Shown in pieces: positions 33,890-42,489 of a stretch of DNA of 64,000 nucleotides. Origin of the DNA: an uncultured Phascolarctobacterium sp. (GTDB taxonomy: Bacteria > Bacillota > Negativicutes > Acidaminococcales > Acidaminococcaceae); contig CAJLLL010000004.1 of NCBI GenBank assembly GCA_905207485.1, forward strand, positions 1 to 64,000. The letters are read 5' to 3'. The translations under genes were made by a program, and so were the position numbers. The notes under the pieces are model-generated. The model was given only the letters and a program-made list of their open reading frames with translations, was not told where the DNA came from and did no database searches. Within the stretch, counting starts at the first letter, position 1. Every line of letters begins with the position of its first letter.

Positions 33890-34217
33890 TTACATATTAC
33901 AAGGTTGGCAATATTTTACAGACAAAATAAGTGAGGTTAAAGTAGTCAACAACTATATGATAAATGTGGTTTGTTGGCTTTTTTGTTTGATATTTGGTGT
34001 GTTTATGATTGCTTGGTTTGAACAGTGGATAGTAACGGGCAAAGCTGATTTGCAAATACTTTTACAAGCTATTGAAAAGCTGGTTATGCCAAGTACGCTT
34101 GCGGTAGTTAAATTCGTAACTGAAAGCGTAAGCCAGGTCAAAATAGAACAGGCAAGGATACAATTTACTGATAAGAATAACAATGGAATACCAGATGATA
34201 AGGAGAGTGTTGTGTAA
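33873..34217 (+). CDS. holin, putative
   Basis: 114 residues; ATG overlaps the previous gene. A strong membrane segment (VVCWLFCLIFGVFMIAWF, residues 32-50) and a second less hydrophobic region are followed by a charged C-terminus. Immediately before the endolysin with stop/start overlap, the usual holin place. Confidence 0.65.
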   Translation: MKKITDYILQGWQYFTDKISEVKVVNNYMINVVCWLFCLIFGVFMIAWFEQWIVTGKADLQILLQAIEKLVMPSTLAVVKFVTESVSQVKIEQARIQFTDKNNNGIPDDKESVV

Positions 34218-34576
34218 TGAAATATTTTGGCATGAGCGAATTTGCTTGTAAGCATTGTGGCGAATTGCCGCCTAATGGTATGTCAAATGTGTTGTTAGAA
34301 CGCTTGGATAAATTGCGTGAAATGTACGGCTATCCTATTTATGTGAGCTGTGGCTACCGTTGCCCAATACATAACGCAGAAGTAGGCGGCGTGCCTAACA
34401 GTCAGCACGTTGACGGTACTGCTGCCGATATTTATGTAGACGGTGATTATCAGACATTTTTTAATCTCGTAATCAATAGTGGTTTATTCGACGGTGTAGG
34501 GTATTATCCTGATAGCGAGTTTGTACACGTTGATGTTAGAGACGGCGGTACAAATCCGAATTATTATCGTTGGTGA
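34217..34576 (+). CDS. endolysin, peptidase M15 (VanY-like) family
   Basis: 119 residues. Zn-binding and catalytic motifs of M15 carboxypeptidases are visible: SCGYRCPIHN, NSQHVDGTAADI (His, Asp) and FVHVDV (His, Asp). It cuts peptide crosslinks in the cell wall. Small size is normal for phage single-domain M15 lysins. Confidence 0.85.
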   Translation: MKYFGMSEFACKHCGELPPNGMSNVLLERLDKLREMYGYPIYVSCGYRCPIHNAEVGGVPNSQHVDGTAADIYVDGDYQTFFNLVINSGLFDGVGYYPDSEFVHVDVRDGGTNPNYYRW

Positions 34577-34592
34577 AAGGTGGTGAAGCGTA

Positions 34593-34673
34593 ATGAATAA
34601 AGTACAGAAAGCACTTTGGGCAGGACTGGCTCTCGCAGTTATTGTTGGCTGTATTGCATGGTATAATCTGTAA
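34593..34673 (+). CDS. 26-aa single-pass membrane peptide
   Basis: MNKVQKALWAG and then a continuous hydrophobic segment ending AWYNL. ATG follows AAAGGTGGTGAAG, and the stop overlaps the ATG of the next gene (TAATG). Probably a small lysis accessory. Confidence 0.55.
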   Translation: MNKVQKALWAGLALAVIVGCIAWYNL

Positions 34674-35206
34674 TGGTTATTACGATTGATACTAACAAGG
34701 TTTTGCCATACGTTTTAGCATTTGCTATCGGTGTAGGCGTGGGCTGGTTTGCTTGTACAGCATTACATAATACGGCGGTTAGCGACAAGCCTGCTTCCGA
34801 ACCAGAAATCGGAGTACAATCTACAACCTCTACCGTAGTTGAGTACAAGCCGAAAACAGAAGCAAGTACCGCTGACGTAGTAGACAACACCAAGTCAAAC
34901 GTAGTCGTAGATATAAACGGCGCAGAGTACGATATACCTACTGACAAAGTAAACGAGAGCCACAAGTTTGAGAACGGGCAACTCGTAATTAACAGGGACG
35001 AGAAACATACGATTGACCTTTCCGAAGTCACAAACGAACTGGCTAAGGCTAAGTACAGCCGCATAGGTAAAGTTGATTTTGGCGTGTTGTATGCTGACGA
35101 AGAATTGTACGGCGGTGTTAGGTATAATGCTAAAACGTGGGACGCTACTTATTATCATAGTGTAGGTGACGATAAGCAAGGCGTGAGTGTGTTTTACAAG
35201 TTTTAG
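34673..35206 (+). CDS. inner-membrane spanin-like lysis protein
   Basis: 177 residues. N-terminal anchor (LPYVLAFAIGVGVGWFACTA) and a Ser/Thr/Glu/Lys-rich exported part ending in a compact beta domain. Position after the endolysin fits a spanin or outer-membrane disruption factor, expected in a host with an outer membrane. Not proven by sequence motif. Confidence 0.5.
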   Translation: MVITIDTNKVLPYVLAFAIGVGVGWFACTALHNTAVSDKPASEPEIGVQSTTSTVVEYKPKTEASTADVVDNTKSNVVVDINGAEYDIPTDKVNESHKFENGQLVINRDEKHTIDLSEVTNELAKAKYSRIGKVDFGVLYADEELYGGVRYNAKTWDATYYHSVGDDKQGVSVFYKF

Positions 35207-35212
35207 TCGATT

Positions 35213-35260
35213 GGGCGTATCTTGTAGGGTTATTCCTTACTTGGTACGCCCGTTTTTTTT
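35213..35260 (+). terminator. terminator closing the late operon
   Basis: GGGCGTA (35213-35219) pairs with TACGCCC (35245-35251), followed by eight T. Confidence 0.85.
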
Positions 35261-35268
35261 GTTTTTAT

Positions 35269-35314
35269 AAAAGATTAAAAAAGTATTGACAAAAGATTAA
35301 AAGGGTTATATAAT
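35269..35314 (+). promoter_or_regulatory. early promoter with two repressor operators
   Basis: TTGACA (35286-35291), 17-base spacer, TATAAT (35309-35314). AAAAGATTAAAA occurs at 35269-35280 and 35291-35302, flanking and overlapping the -35. The same arrangement lies at the repressor promoter at 49209-49253, so the HTH protein at 48806 is the likely repressor of the early region. Confidence 0.85.
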
Positions 35315-35379
35315 CTAACCATGGAACACGGAAAGCGTGGTGTTTGAGTGTTCTAAATTTAAAGGAAGCGAGGTAAAGC

Positions 35380-35826
35380 ATAGCGAGAAAATTATTAGCA
35401 AACACAGGGTTTTTGGTATGGGTATTAGCTGTATTCAGCGTTGTTTACATAGGCACTCACCCGAATAGCCAAGAACCAGAACCAGTTGTTCCACAGCCAG
35501 TTACTATTGAGGTAAAGCAAGCGGATACGTTCGTAGCAGAGTGTACAGCGTATACAGCAGGCTACGAAAGCACAGGTAAAACGCCAGATAATCCAGCATA
35601 CGGTATTACAGCAAGCGGACGTAAAGTGAGAGAAGGAATGATTGCCGCAGACACGAGTGTATTACCGTTTGGCACTAAAGTGTGGATTGAGGGCTTAGGC
35701 GTGTTCGTCGTCGAAGATACTGGTGGAGCTATCGTTGGCAATCGCATAGACATCTACATGGATAGTCTTGACGAAGCAGTAGAGTTTGGTAGACAAAGCA
35801 GAAAAGTAATCATACTTGAACGATAG
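35380..35826 (+). CDS. 3D-domain (RlpA/MltA-like) exported protein, ATA start likely
   Basis: The 3D domain is clear: ECTAYTAGYESTGKTPDNPA, ITASGR, IAADTSVLPFGTKVWIEG, EDTGGAI and NRIDIYMDS, with the three Asp. Such domains cut glycan strands. The frame opens after TAA 35374. GAGG is seven bases before ATA 35380, giving the N-terminus ARKLLANTGFLVWVL with a proper positive n-region and membrane anchor; TTG 35413 would remove it. First gene of the early operon. Confidence 0.75.
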   Translation: MARKLLANTGFLVWVLAVFSVVYIGTHPNSQEPEPVVPQPVTIEVKQADTFVAECTAYTAGYESTGKTPDNPAYGITASGRKVREGMIAADTSVLPFGTKVWIEGLGVFVVEDTGGAIVGNRIDIYMDSLDEAVEFGRQSRKVIILER

Positions 35827-35847
35827 CAACTTTTTTATTGCCCTAAA

Positions 35848-35867
35848 TTTAATCTTTTTAACCTTTT
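35848..35867 (-). promoter_or_regulatory. third operator locus, overlapping pair
   Basis: On the minus strand AAAAGGTTAAAA (35867-35856) overlaps AAAAAGATTAAA (35859-35848). It lies between the first early gene and the DUF3310 gene. Confidence 0.6.
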
Positions 35868-35928
35868 GAATGTTGGTAGTAAAGCGATTTATACAGACGT
35901 GCAACTTATTACACTAAGGAGAATAATA

Positions 35929-36438
35929 ATGGACAGAAAAGAATTTGAAGAAGCCGTAGAACGTGGCATTACTCACTTTCAGGTATTAGGCGTGGGTAAT
36001 GGCTCGAACACCTTAATTAAACACGGCGAAATTGTAGAGCTTGCCTTAGACGATTATTCAATGTCTCCTGCTTTTTACTTTCCAAAACGTGAGGTACGAG
36101 ATAGTAGGAATTGGACGTGGATACCTTTAAGATACCTTGAACCTGTTGAAATCGAAGAAAGTGCTTGTACTGACACAAACGCTCACTATATCACGAAAGG
36201 CGTTCAGCCAATCGAATATTGTCAGCAGTTTATGACCAAAGAGCAATTTGAGGGTTCTTGTATGAAAGACATTGTTAAGTACATTTCACGCTTTGGGAAA
36301 AAAGACAATAAAGCTAAAGAAGCAAGGAAAATTCTTGACTACGCACTGTGGTTAGCTATGAACACAATGGGTAAACGAATTAACCCAATGAAGTATAACC
36401 ATACCGAAATCTTTAAAGCGTTAGGTATCGAAAAATGA
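35929..36438 (+). CDS. DUF3310-domain phage protein
   Basis: 169 residues from ATG 35929, with AAGGAG upstream. The C-terminal segment HYITKGVQPIEYCQ through FGKKDNKAKEARKILDYAL is the DUF3310 signature found in many early phage proteins, often annotated as nucleotide kinase-related. Exact function unknown. Confidence 0.75.
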   Translation: MDRKEFEEAVERGITHFQVLGVGNGSNTLIKHGEIVELALDDYSMSPAFYFPKREVRDSRNWTWIPLRYLEPVEIEESACTDTNAHYITKGVQPIEYCQQFMTKEQFEGSCMKDIVKYISRFGKKDNKAKEARKILDYALWLAMNTMGKRINPMKYNHTEIFKALGIEK

Positions 36439-36761
36439 TAATTGTATCGCAAGATAGAGACACCGTACAGTTTGACTATTACGAGCTGTATGTTCGCAAA
36501 ACACCAGAAGCGCATACACATACGTATGAAGTTGGTGGTACTGTCGCTGAAAGGTTTGTTGTTTTTGGCGTTTACGCTACTGAAAGCATAGCGAAAGATG
36601 TATTACAGCAGATTGTTGCAGCTATGGTGGCTGGACAGAAAATATTTTATATGCCAAGAGGAAGCAGCCTTGTAAGTATTATGCCGATTACGCCTACTGA
36701 ACCGCTTACACCGTGCAGAAACACTTTTCCAGAATTTACTTGTAACACAAAGGGAGAATAA
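36435..36761 (+). CDS. hypothetical phage protein
   Basis: 108 residues; ATG overlaps the previous stop. Alpha/beta, no recognised motif. Early operon member. Confidence 0.5.
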   Translation: MIIVSQDRDTVQFDYYELYVRKTPEAHTHTYEVGGTVAERFVVFGVYATESIAKDVLQQIVAAMVAGQKIFYMPRGSSLVSIMPITPTEPLTPCRNTFPEFTCNTKGE

Positions 36762-36764
36762 ACT

Positions 36765-37058
36765 ATGACGAAACTTGAAGTAATTCACGATATTATGAGA
36801 AACCACATTGGTAAAAAGAACGCCATAACATCTGCTAAATTATGCAGAGAGCTTGGATTGATAGAAGATGATACTCACGTTGGCACACGTAAATTGCTCA
36901 CTATTTATCGTGAGACTTACAAAGTTCCGTTGGTGGCTTCTAATAGCGGTTACTATATTGCTGCTAACAAAAATGAAATCAAAGAATACAGAGATAACTT
37001 ACAGTCAAGAATTTACGGTATTCAAAAGATTATGAATTTGTTGGACGAGGTATGCTGA
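36765..37058 (+). CDS. possible winged-helix protein
   Basis: 97 residues. The segment NAITSAKLCRELGL and the wing-like VPLVASNSGYYIA suggest a winged-helix DNA-binding fold. AAAGGGAG precedes ATG. Could regulate early genes; low certainty. Confidence 0.5.
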   Translation: MTKLEVIHDIMRNHIGKKNAITSAKLCRELGLIEDDTHVGTRKLLTIYRETYKVPLVASNSGYYIAANKNEIKEYRDNLQSRIYGIQKIMNLLDEVC

Positions 37059-37375
37059 TGTTGTATTGGGAACATGATTACAGAATTGAAATAATCGCAA
37101 AACTGTATATCGATAAATACATAACTATGTTTTCTACTTCACCGAAATTCGCTGTGTATGTCAACGATAAACCAGTATTTAAAGGTACAGAAGAAGAATG
37201 TAAGAGCTACTTTGATTGTATTAAATTGGTTGTAGATGATTATGGTTGCTGTGCTAAGGAAAAAGCTGACTTTTACTTTAATAGAAGCCAAGCAAATAAA
37301 ATTAAACAAGTATTAAAGGAGAAGGTTAGATGTACTGGTGTTTCGGAAGTACAACCGAGTTTATTGAGAATATAA
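37058..37375 (+). CDS. hypothetical phage protein
   Basis: 105 residues from ATG 37058 (better spaced to GGACGAGG than ATG 37052). Contains YVNDKPVFKGTEEECKSYF, a small motif shared with the next gene (INDKRVFYTGSLSDCEKYY), so the two are probably diverged duplicates. Confidence 0.5.
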   Translation: MLYWEHDYRIEIIAKLYIDKYITMFSTSPKFAVYVNDKPVFKGTEEECKSYFDCIKLVVDDYGCCAKEKADFYFNRSQANKIKQVLKEKVRCTGVSEVQPSLLRI

Positions 37376-37572
37376 AATTAACAACAAAAAGTGATATATG
37401 GAGTGACTACCCTACACACGAAGTACAAATAAACGATAAGCGTGTATTTTACACTGGTTCTTTGAGCGATTGCGAAAAGTATTATCGTGCAGTAATACGC
37501 CTTTTAACCAAGAAAGAGGTTGGCGTACTTGTTCATCAAGTTGTGATTAACGAATGTGGAGTAACAGAATGA
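37330..37572 (+). CDS. hypothetical protein, paralogue of the previous gene
   Basis: 80 residues; ATG with AAGGAGAAGG upstream, overlapping the previous gene by 46 bases. Shares the INDKRVF...C..YY motif. Confidence 0.5.
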   Translation: MYWCFGSTTEFIENIKLTTKSDIWSDYPTHEVQINDKRVFYTGSLSDCEKYYRAVIRLLTKKEVGVLVHQVVINECGVTE

Positions 37573-37769
37573 CGTATAAGGATAAATGTTACTGTATGCG
37601 TTCAAGTAAGCATTGGTGTGACGAGCGTAAACTTGATTACTGCGACAATGCAGAGTGCTACCGTCATTCATCTGAAATACCTAAAGATTTACCGCCTTGG
37701 GAATTAATTGCTTGGTCAGAGTTCCCACAATGCGATAAGAAAGGATTTTACTTTGGCAACAAAAGTTAG
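37569..37769 (+). CDS. small Cys-rich protein
   Basis: 66 residues from ATG 37569 (GGAG upstream). Six cysteines (CYCM, WCDERKLDYCDNAEC, QCDKK), suggesting a metal-bound fold. Function unknown. Confidence 0.5.
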   Translation: MTYKDKCYCMRSSKHWCDERKLDYCDNAECYRHSSEIPKDLPPWELIAWSEFPQCDKKGFYFGNKS

Positions 37770-37953
37770 ATACAGGATTGTTACACTTGTAGATTTTGAT
37801 GTGTTGGATTACTTATCATATCTCTTTGATATGGCATTTATTAAGAAGTGTCGTTGGAAAGAGATATACCGTCGCCCTTCGGAAGCTAATAAGTGGGACG
37901 GATTACCAAAGTATTATGCGATATTACTAATAGAAGAAGGTGAAAACGAATGA
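37753..37953 (+). CDS. small hypothetical protein
   Basis: 66 residues; TTG 37753 with AAAGGA upstream is the better start than codons further up. Overlaps the end of the previous gene. Aromatic-rich, no family. Confidence 0.45.
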   Translation: MATKVRYRIVTLVDFDVLDYLSYLFDMAFIKKCRWKEIYRRPSEANKWDGLPKYYAILLIEEGENE

Positions 37954-38138
37954 AACATAGTTGCTATGACTGCAAGTATCACGAAAACTTTGGACAGATG
38001 GTTGGTTGCAGTTACAAGCGTAAGATTATACTTGACCCTGACCAGTTACACGATTGTCATGAAGTGGTTGTAAACGAGAAAATCCGTGATATGATTGACC
38101 GTTTATTCCAAGACTTAAAGGTTGCGGCTCATGGCTAA
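37950..38138 (+). CDS. small Cys/His protein
   Basis: 62 residues. HSCYDCKYHENF, GCSYK and HDCHE provide four Cys and several His, typical of a zinc ribbon. ATG overlaps the previous stop. Confidence 0.5.
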   Translation: MKHSCYDCKYHENFGQMVGCSYKRKIILDPDQLHDCHEVVVNEKIRDMIDRLFQDLKVAAHG

Positions 38139-38307
38139 CCGAGACGAGCGTATTAAGGACGCTATCGACACTTGTAAACACGTTTCTACGTTATTACCTT
38201 CGTTTGATGTGTATATGAAGGATATTATAGACCTCTTGAAAACAGAGCCGAAAATTGAGTACGAGTTTAAAGGCGGTAGGTATCGTCCAAAGCGAGGTGC
38301 GAAGTAG
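38131..38307 (+). CDS. small hypothetical protein before dnaE
   Basis: 58 residues from ATG 38131. Ends one base into the polymerase start (TAGTGG), so the two are coupled. No family. Confidence 0.5.
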   Translation: MANRDERIKDAIDTCKHVSTLLPSFDVYMKDIIDLLKTEPKIEYEFKGGRYRPKRGAK

Positions 38308-40241
38308 TGGGTTTCGTTCAACTACATAACCATACGTGCAAGGGTAGTGTAAGAGACGCTATTTCCAGACCAGAGGATATTATTAAAAAGGTAAAAGAGC
38401 TGGGGCAAGTTGCAGTAGCTTTCACTGACCATGGTTCTACGAGTGCGCTTATGACGGGCTACAAGCTATGCCAGAAACTTGGGCTAAAGTTTATATTCGG
38501 CGAGGAATTTTACATTACGCAAGATATACGCATTAAAGAGCGTGGCGATTATCGGCATATCTGCTTATGGGCGAAGGATTTAACAGGGTACAAAAACATC
38601 TTAAAGCTGACCACGAAAGCATACAAAGAGGGTTTTTATTACAAGCCACGTATTGACTGGAAAATGCTTCGTGAACACTTAGACGGTTTAATTATCGGTT
38701 CAGCTTGCATGGGTGGTTTGCTTGGTATTACCAAAGCAGATGGCACATGGGACGAAATGGAAATCTATCACGAACTTGAACGCTGTAAAAACGATTTTGG
38801 AGACAACTTTTACTGCGAAATCCATACTAATCAAATGCCAGAGCAGATAGCACTAAACAAGCTACTGTATCAAATATGTATCGATATGGGCATACAGTGT
38901 ATAGCTACCTGTGACGCTCATTATGTCAACAAAGAGGACGCTTGGGTACATAGGTACTGGAATGGCATAGATGATAACGACGAAAACGGATACTACCAGA
39001 CAGATGATTTTTACTTGCATAGCGAAGAAGAAGTTCGCAAGGATTTATCTTACTTGCCCAAAGAGTTTGTCGATAGCTGTATAGATAATACGCAGAAGTT
39101 GGCAGACCGTTGCAATGTAGAGATTACGTTTGGCGAAGATAATTTTCCATACTTTCCAACTCCTAACGGTCAACTTGAATACGTTAAAGAAATATGTAGG
39201 CAAGGTTGGCGAAATAAGATTATCGGTAAAGTGCCAAAAGATAAATGGCAAGTCTACGTTGATAGACTGAATGAGGAATTTGAAACGCTTGAAAAAGCGA
39301 ACTATCTCAATATGTTGCTTATAGTTTGGGAGTATATGCACTGGGGTCAACAGCAAGGTATTCGTTTTGGGGTAGGTAGAGGTAGCGTAGGCGGTAGCTT
39401 AGTCGCTTACCTTATGGACATCACAAAGGTTGACCCTATCGAACATGGTTTGTATTTTTCTCGTTTTTGCAATTTAGAACGTGTTACCACGGCAGATATT
39501 GACGTAGACGTTATGCAAGCGAGGAGACAAGAAGTTATAGACCATTTACGAGACGTTTACGGACACGTCTACCAAGTTCGTACATTTATGGAAATGAGCG
39601 AAAAGTCAGCATTACAAAAAGCTGGTATGTGTTTAAAAGTACCACCGTCTACAATCCGTGCGTTGTCTAAACAGATGGGTGATGGCGGTTTTGAGCAGTT
39701 AAAAGCGGGCAAAGAGAACGAAAAGCTAATTAAGTTGGCAAAAGCGTTTGTTGGTATTATCAGTTCTACTTCCGTACACGCTTCGGCTGTACTTGTTTTT
39801 CCTAAAGACCCAACAGAGTTTTGTGCGATTGAAAAGCAGGGCGATAACGAAGTAGCAGCTTACGATTATCACGAGTTAGAGGAATTGGGTTTGGCTAAAG
39901 TTGATGTTCTTGGACTAAAAAACATGGACATTATACAAGACACACTCGATTTGCTCAAAAAACGTGGTGTTGAACTTGATTTAAACGATATACCGCTTGA
40001 CGACAAAAAGACAAGCGATTTGCTGTGTGGTGGTCATACAGCAGGTGTGTTTCAATGTGAGAGCGAGATATATCGTGGTATTATCGCAGGCATACAGCCC
40101 CATAGCTTTAAGGATTTAGTACCAGTAGTAGCGTTGGGTAGACCTGCTCCAATGCAAAACGGCAGTGTTGATGAATACATCAAGCGAAGAAGAGAGTGGT
40201 TAAAACGAGACAAAAAATTACAGACCCAGTTGAAACCTTAG
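38307..40241 (+). CDS. dnaE: DNA polymerase III alpha (DnaE), N-terminal half
   Basis: 644 residues; GTG start. PHP domain at the N-terminus (LHNHT residues 5-9, FTDHGS). The palm carries the catalytic Asp pair in DIDVDV (about residue 398) and the third Asp in KVDVLGLKNM (about 531). It ends soon after the conserved RPAPMQNGSVDEYI of the fingers; the rest of the polymerase lies at 46732. A 46-base overlap joins it to the next gene. Together the two polypeptides would make one replicative polymerase. Confidence 0.85.
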   Translation: MGFVQLHNHTCKGSVRDAISRPEDIIKKVKELGQVAVAFTDHGSTSALMTGYKLCQKLGLKFIFGEEFYITQDIRIKERGDYRHICLWAKDLTGYKNILKLTTKAYKEGFYYKPRIDWKMLREHLDGLIIGSACMGGLLGITKADGTWDEMEIYHELERCKNDFGDNFYCEIHTNQMPEQIALNKLLYQICIDMGIQCIATCDAHYVNKEDAWVHRYWNGIDDNDENGYYQTDDFYLHSEEEVRKDLSYLPKEFVDSCIDNTQKLADRCNVEITFGEDNFPYFPTPNGQLEYVKEICRQGWRNKIIGKVPKDKWQVYVDRLNEEFETLEKANYLNMLLIVWEYMHWGQQQGIRFGVGRGSVGGSLVAYLMDITKVDPIEHGLYFSRFCNLERVTTADIDVDVMQARRQEVIDHLRDVYGHVYQVRTFMEMSEKSALQKAGMCLKVPPSTIRALSKQMGDGGFEQLKAGKENEKLIKLAKAFVGIISSTSVHASAVLVFPKDPTEFCAIEKQGDNEVAAYDYHELEELGLAKVDVLGLKNMDIIQDTLDLLKKRGVELDLNDIPLDDKKTSDLLCGGHTAGVFQCESEIYRGIIAGIQPHSFKDLVPVVALGRPAPMQNGSVDEYIKRRREWLKRDKKLQTQLKP

Positions 40242-40480
40242 TGGACAAAGCATTTACCAACGTAAAAGACGTAACAGAGCGTGAATGGCAAACAATTATC
40301 AAGCATTTTACAGATGAAAAGGGAGACTTTGGTATCGAAATAGCTTCTGCTGTTCCTTTTGATGATAATGTTATGTTGCTACGTTGGTGGAAGCGTACAT
40401 CAAAAATTGTAGATATGAACTTTAGGGAAATAGTAGAACGTAAGAATACAATTATTCGACGTAATATTTTATTTCAGTAA
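40196..40480 (+). CDS. hypothetical protein overlapping dnaE-N
   Basis: 94 residues; GTG start with a GAAGAGAG-like site. Ends FREIVERKNTIIRRNILFQ. Not a polymerase fragment by eye. Its overlap with the end of dnaE-N suggests the 3' end of that gene was remodelled. Confidence 0.5.
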   Translation: MVKTRQKITDPVETLVDKAFTNVKDVTEREWQTIIKHFTDEKGDFGIEIASAVPFDDNVMLLRWWKRTSKIVDMNFREIVERKNTIIRRNILFQ

Positions 40481-40493
40481 GGAGAGTTAAGCA

Positions 40494-41510
40494 TTGCTTA
40501 AACTTTTATCACTGTTTAGTGGTATAGGTGCGTTTGAAAAGGCACTTGAACGATTGGGTGGTTATTCTCTTGTAAATTATTGCGAGATTGATAAATACGC
40601 AGGCAAAGCGTACTCACTTATTCACAACGAGCCGCAAGAGAAGAACCTTTTAGATGTAACAAAGATTGATACTTCTAAATTACCAAAGGATATAGACCTT
40701 ATAACTTACGGCTTTCCTTGCCAAGATATTTCTTTAGCTGGTAAGCAGAAAGGATTAGAGGACGAAAATGGTAAAACTCGTAGTGGTTTAGTATTTGACG
40801 CTTTGAGAATTATTAAGGATTGCAAGCCTAAATACGCTGTCTGCGAGAATGTCAAAAACTTAACGGGCAAAAAGTTTAAAGTTGAGTTTGAGACTATACT
40901 TGGATTACTTGATAAACTTGGCTACAACAACTACTGGAAGGTGCTTAACGCTGCTGATTATGGTGTACCACAGAAACGTGAGCGTGTGTTTATCGTGTCT
41001 ATTAGAAAAGATATAGATAATGGAAAGTTTAAGTTTCCAGAACCGTTTGTTTTGACTAAGCGATTAAAAGATGTTTTAGACGACGAGGTTGACAAAAAGT
41101 ATTATTTATCCGACAAGTTTATTGATTTCTTTTATGAAAACACTAAGATAAACAAAGTTGTTGATAAGGAAAACCACGGCACGGTAAATGTGATTGAGTT
41201 GACAGAGCTAACGAGCGGAGTTGCGCAAGCTAAAAGAGTATATGACATCAATGGTTTGGCAGTTACCCTCAAAGGAGAAGCTGGTGGTTTGGGAGCAAAA
41301 ACAGGATTGTATAAAATCAAATCTGATATTCGGAAATTAACTCCAAAAGAATGTTTTCGACTTATGGGCTTTGAGGATAAAGATATTGATATATTAAAAG
41401 CCAATGGTATTTCCGACACGCAGCTTTATAAAATGGCGGGTAATAGTATTGTTGTAGATGTTTTATATTATATCTTTGGTAATTTATTAAAGAAACAGTC
41501 TCACCATTAA
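40494..41510 (+). CDS. DNA (cytosine-5) methyltransferase
   Basis: 338 residues; TTG start after AAGGAGAG. Motif I LFSGIGAFE, motif IV GFPCQDIS with catalytic Cys, motif VI ENVKN, motif VIII QKRERVF, and C-terminal AGNSIV of motif X are present in order. It probably protects phage DNA from host restriction; no partner nuclease is seen. Short target domain between 215 and 290. Confidence 0.9.
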   Translation: MLKLLSLFSGIGAFEKALERLGGYSLVNYCEIDKYAGKAYSLIHNEPQEKNLLDVTKIDTSKLPKDIDLITYGFPCQDISLAGKQKGLEDENGKTRSGLVFDALRIIKDCKPKYAVCENVKNLTGKKFKVEFETILGLLDKLGYNNYWKVLNAADYGVPQKRERVFIVSIRKDIDNGKFKFPEPFVLTKRLKDVLDDEVDKKYYLSDKFIDFFYENTKINKVVDKENHGTVNVIELTELTSGVAQAKRVYDINGLAVTLKGEAGGLGAKTGLYKIKSDIRKLTPKECFRLMGFEDKDIDILKANGISDTQLYKMAGNSIVVDVLYYIFGNLLKKQSHH

Positions 41511-41533
41511 TGATAAAAAAAGGAGAGAAGTAA

Positions 41534-41749
41534 TTGACATATCCAAGACGTAATAATTATGGCGACGGATTATATAAGTCGTGCATGGACTTAATACCGT
41601 GCAAAGTTGGTAGAGTAGCGTTTACTATTTTAGCGACCTGTGTCGTGTTACCAATAGTTTGTGTACACGCTTTATTGGTAGAACTTGTAAACGATATGAC
41701 AGATTTTGTTTCATTTATAGGCGACGCTTGGTATTGGAAGGGGAGATAA
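41534..41749 (+). CDS. small membrane protein
   Basis: 71 residues; TTG after AAAGGAGAG. One hydrophobic segment (FTILATCVVLPIVCVHALLV). Function unknown. Confidence 0.5.
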   Translation: MTYPRRNNYGDGLYKSCMDLIPCKVGRVAFTILATCVVLPIVCVHALLVELVNDMTDFVSFIGDAWYWKGR

Positions 41750-41750
41750 A

Positions 41751-42254
41751 ATGGAAAATTTTAAACTTGGAGACCGTGTAATAACAACATCTAATAGCGA
41801 ATATCCCGAAGCTGGCTTATGTGGCACTATTGTTGGCTTACATAAATCTGGCAGCCCAGACTACATAATGCTGCTTGATTGTAAAAACCCTTGTGCGCAT
41901 ACTGCTTCGTCATTTGCAAGAGAATATAATCTTGCCGAAGATTTTCCACCAATAGACGAGCGTGAAGATAGGTGCGTATATGTAAAGAACACCGAAATAG
42001 CCATGCTCGACAAAGAGGATAAAAAAATTATCATTTATATGCAAGGTAATAAGGTTACTGCCAAGTGTCTCATTAATAAAAACTTTATATGTGAGGGAAC
42101 AGCCGAATGTGCGTCCGCTGATGTGTTTGAATTTGCCAAGGGAGCGCAAATAGCCTTGCAGCGGTGCTTAGACAAAACTAATAACAAACCTATTTTTGTC
42201 GATTACAAATTATTAGCACGTCACGATTTAATTATAGTGCCGAACAACGCATGA
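41751..42254 (+). CDS. hypothetical phage protein (167 aa)
   Basis: ATG after GGGAG. N-terminal KLGDRVITTSNSEYPEAGL with GTIVGLHKSG resembles a small SH3-like or KOW-type barrel; the C-terminal half is unassigned. Function unknown. Confidence 0.5.
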   Translation: MENFKLGDRVITTSNSEYPEAGLCGTIVGLHKSGSPDYIMLLDCKNPCAHTASSFAREYNLAEDFPPIDEREDRCVYVKNTEIAMLDKEDKKIIIYMQGNKVTAKCLINKNFICEGTAECASADVFEFAKGAQIALQRCLDKTNNKPIFVDYKLLARHDLIIVPNNA

Positions 42255-42261
42255 GGTAGCT

Positions 42262-42489
42262 ATGGCAGAAGCGCATTTAAAGATAGATGAATTTGGCAAC
42301 TATGACGGCAAACTCAAAGGTATGCCTTATGATTTATTACGTTTGTTGCAGGGCTTTTCTACTCAATTAATTTGTAACGCTAAAGTAGATTACAGAGAGC
42401 AAGTTGCCGAGGAAATCAAGAAAGTAGTTGATATAGCTCTCGAAGATGTAAATAGCGGTAGGTTTATTGAAGGAGCAAACATAAAATGA
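42262..42489 (+). CDS. small hypothetical protein
   Basis: 75 residues; ATG with GAGGTAG upstream. Helical C-terminus (EQVAEEIKKVVDIALEDV). No family. Confidence 0.45.
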   Translation: MAEAHLKIDEFGNYDGKLKGMPYDLLRLLQGFSTQLICNAKVDYREQVAEEIKKVVDIALEDVNSGRFIEGANIK

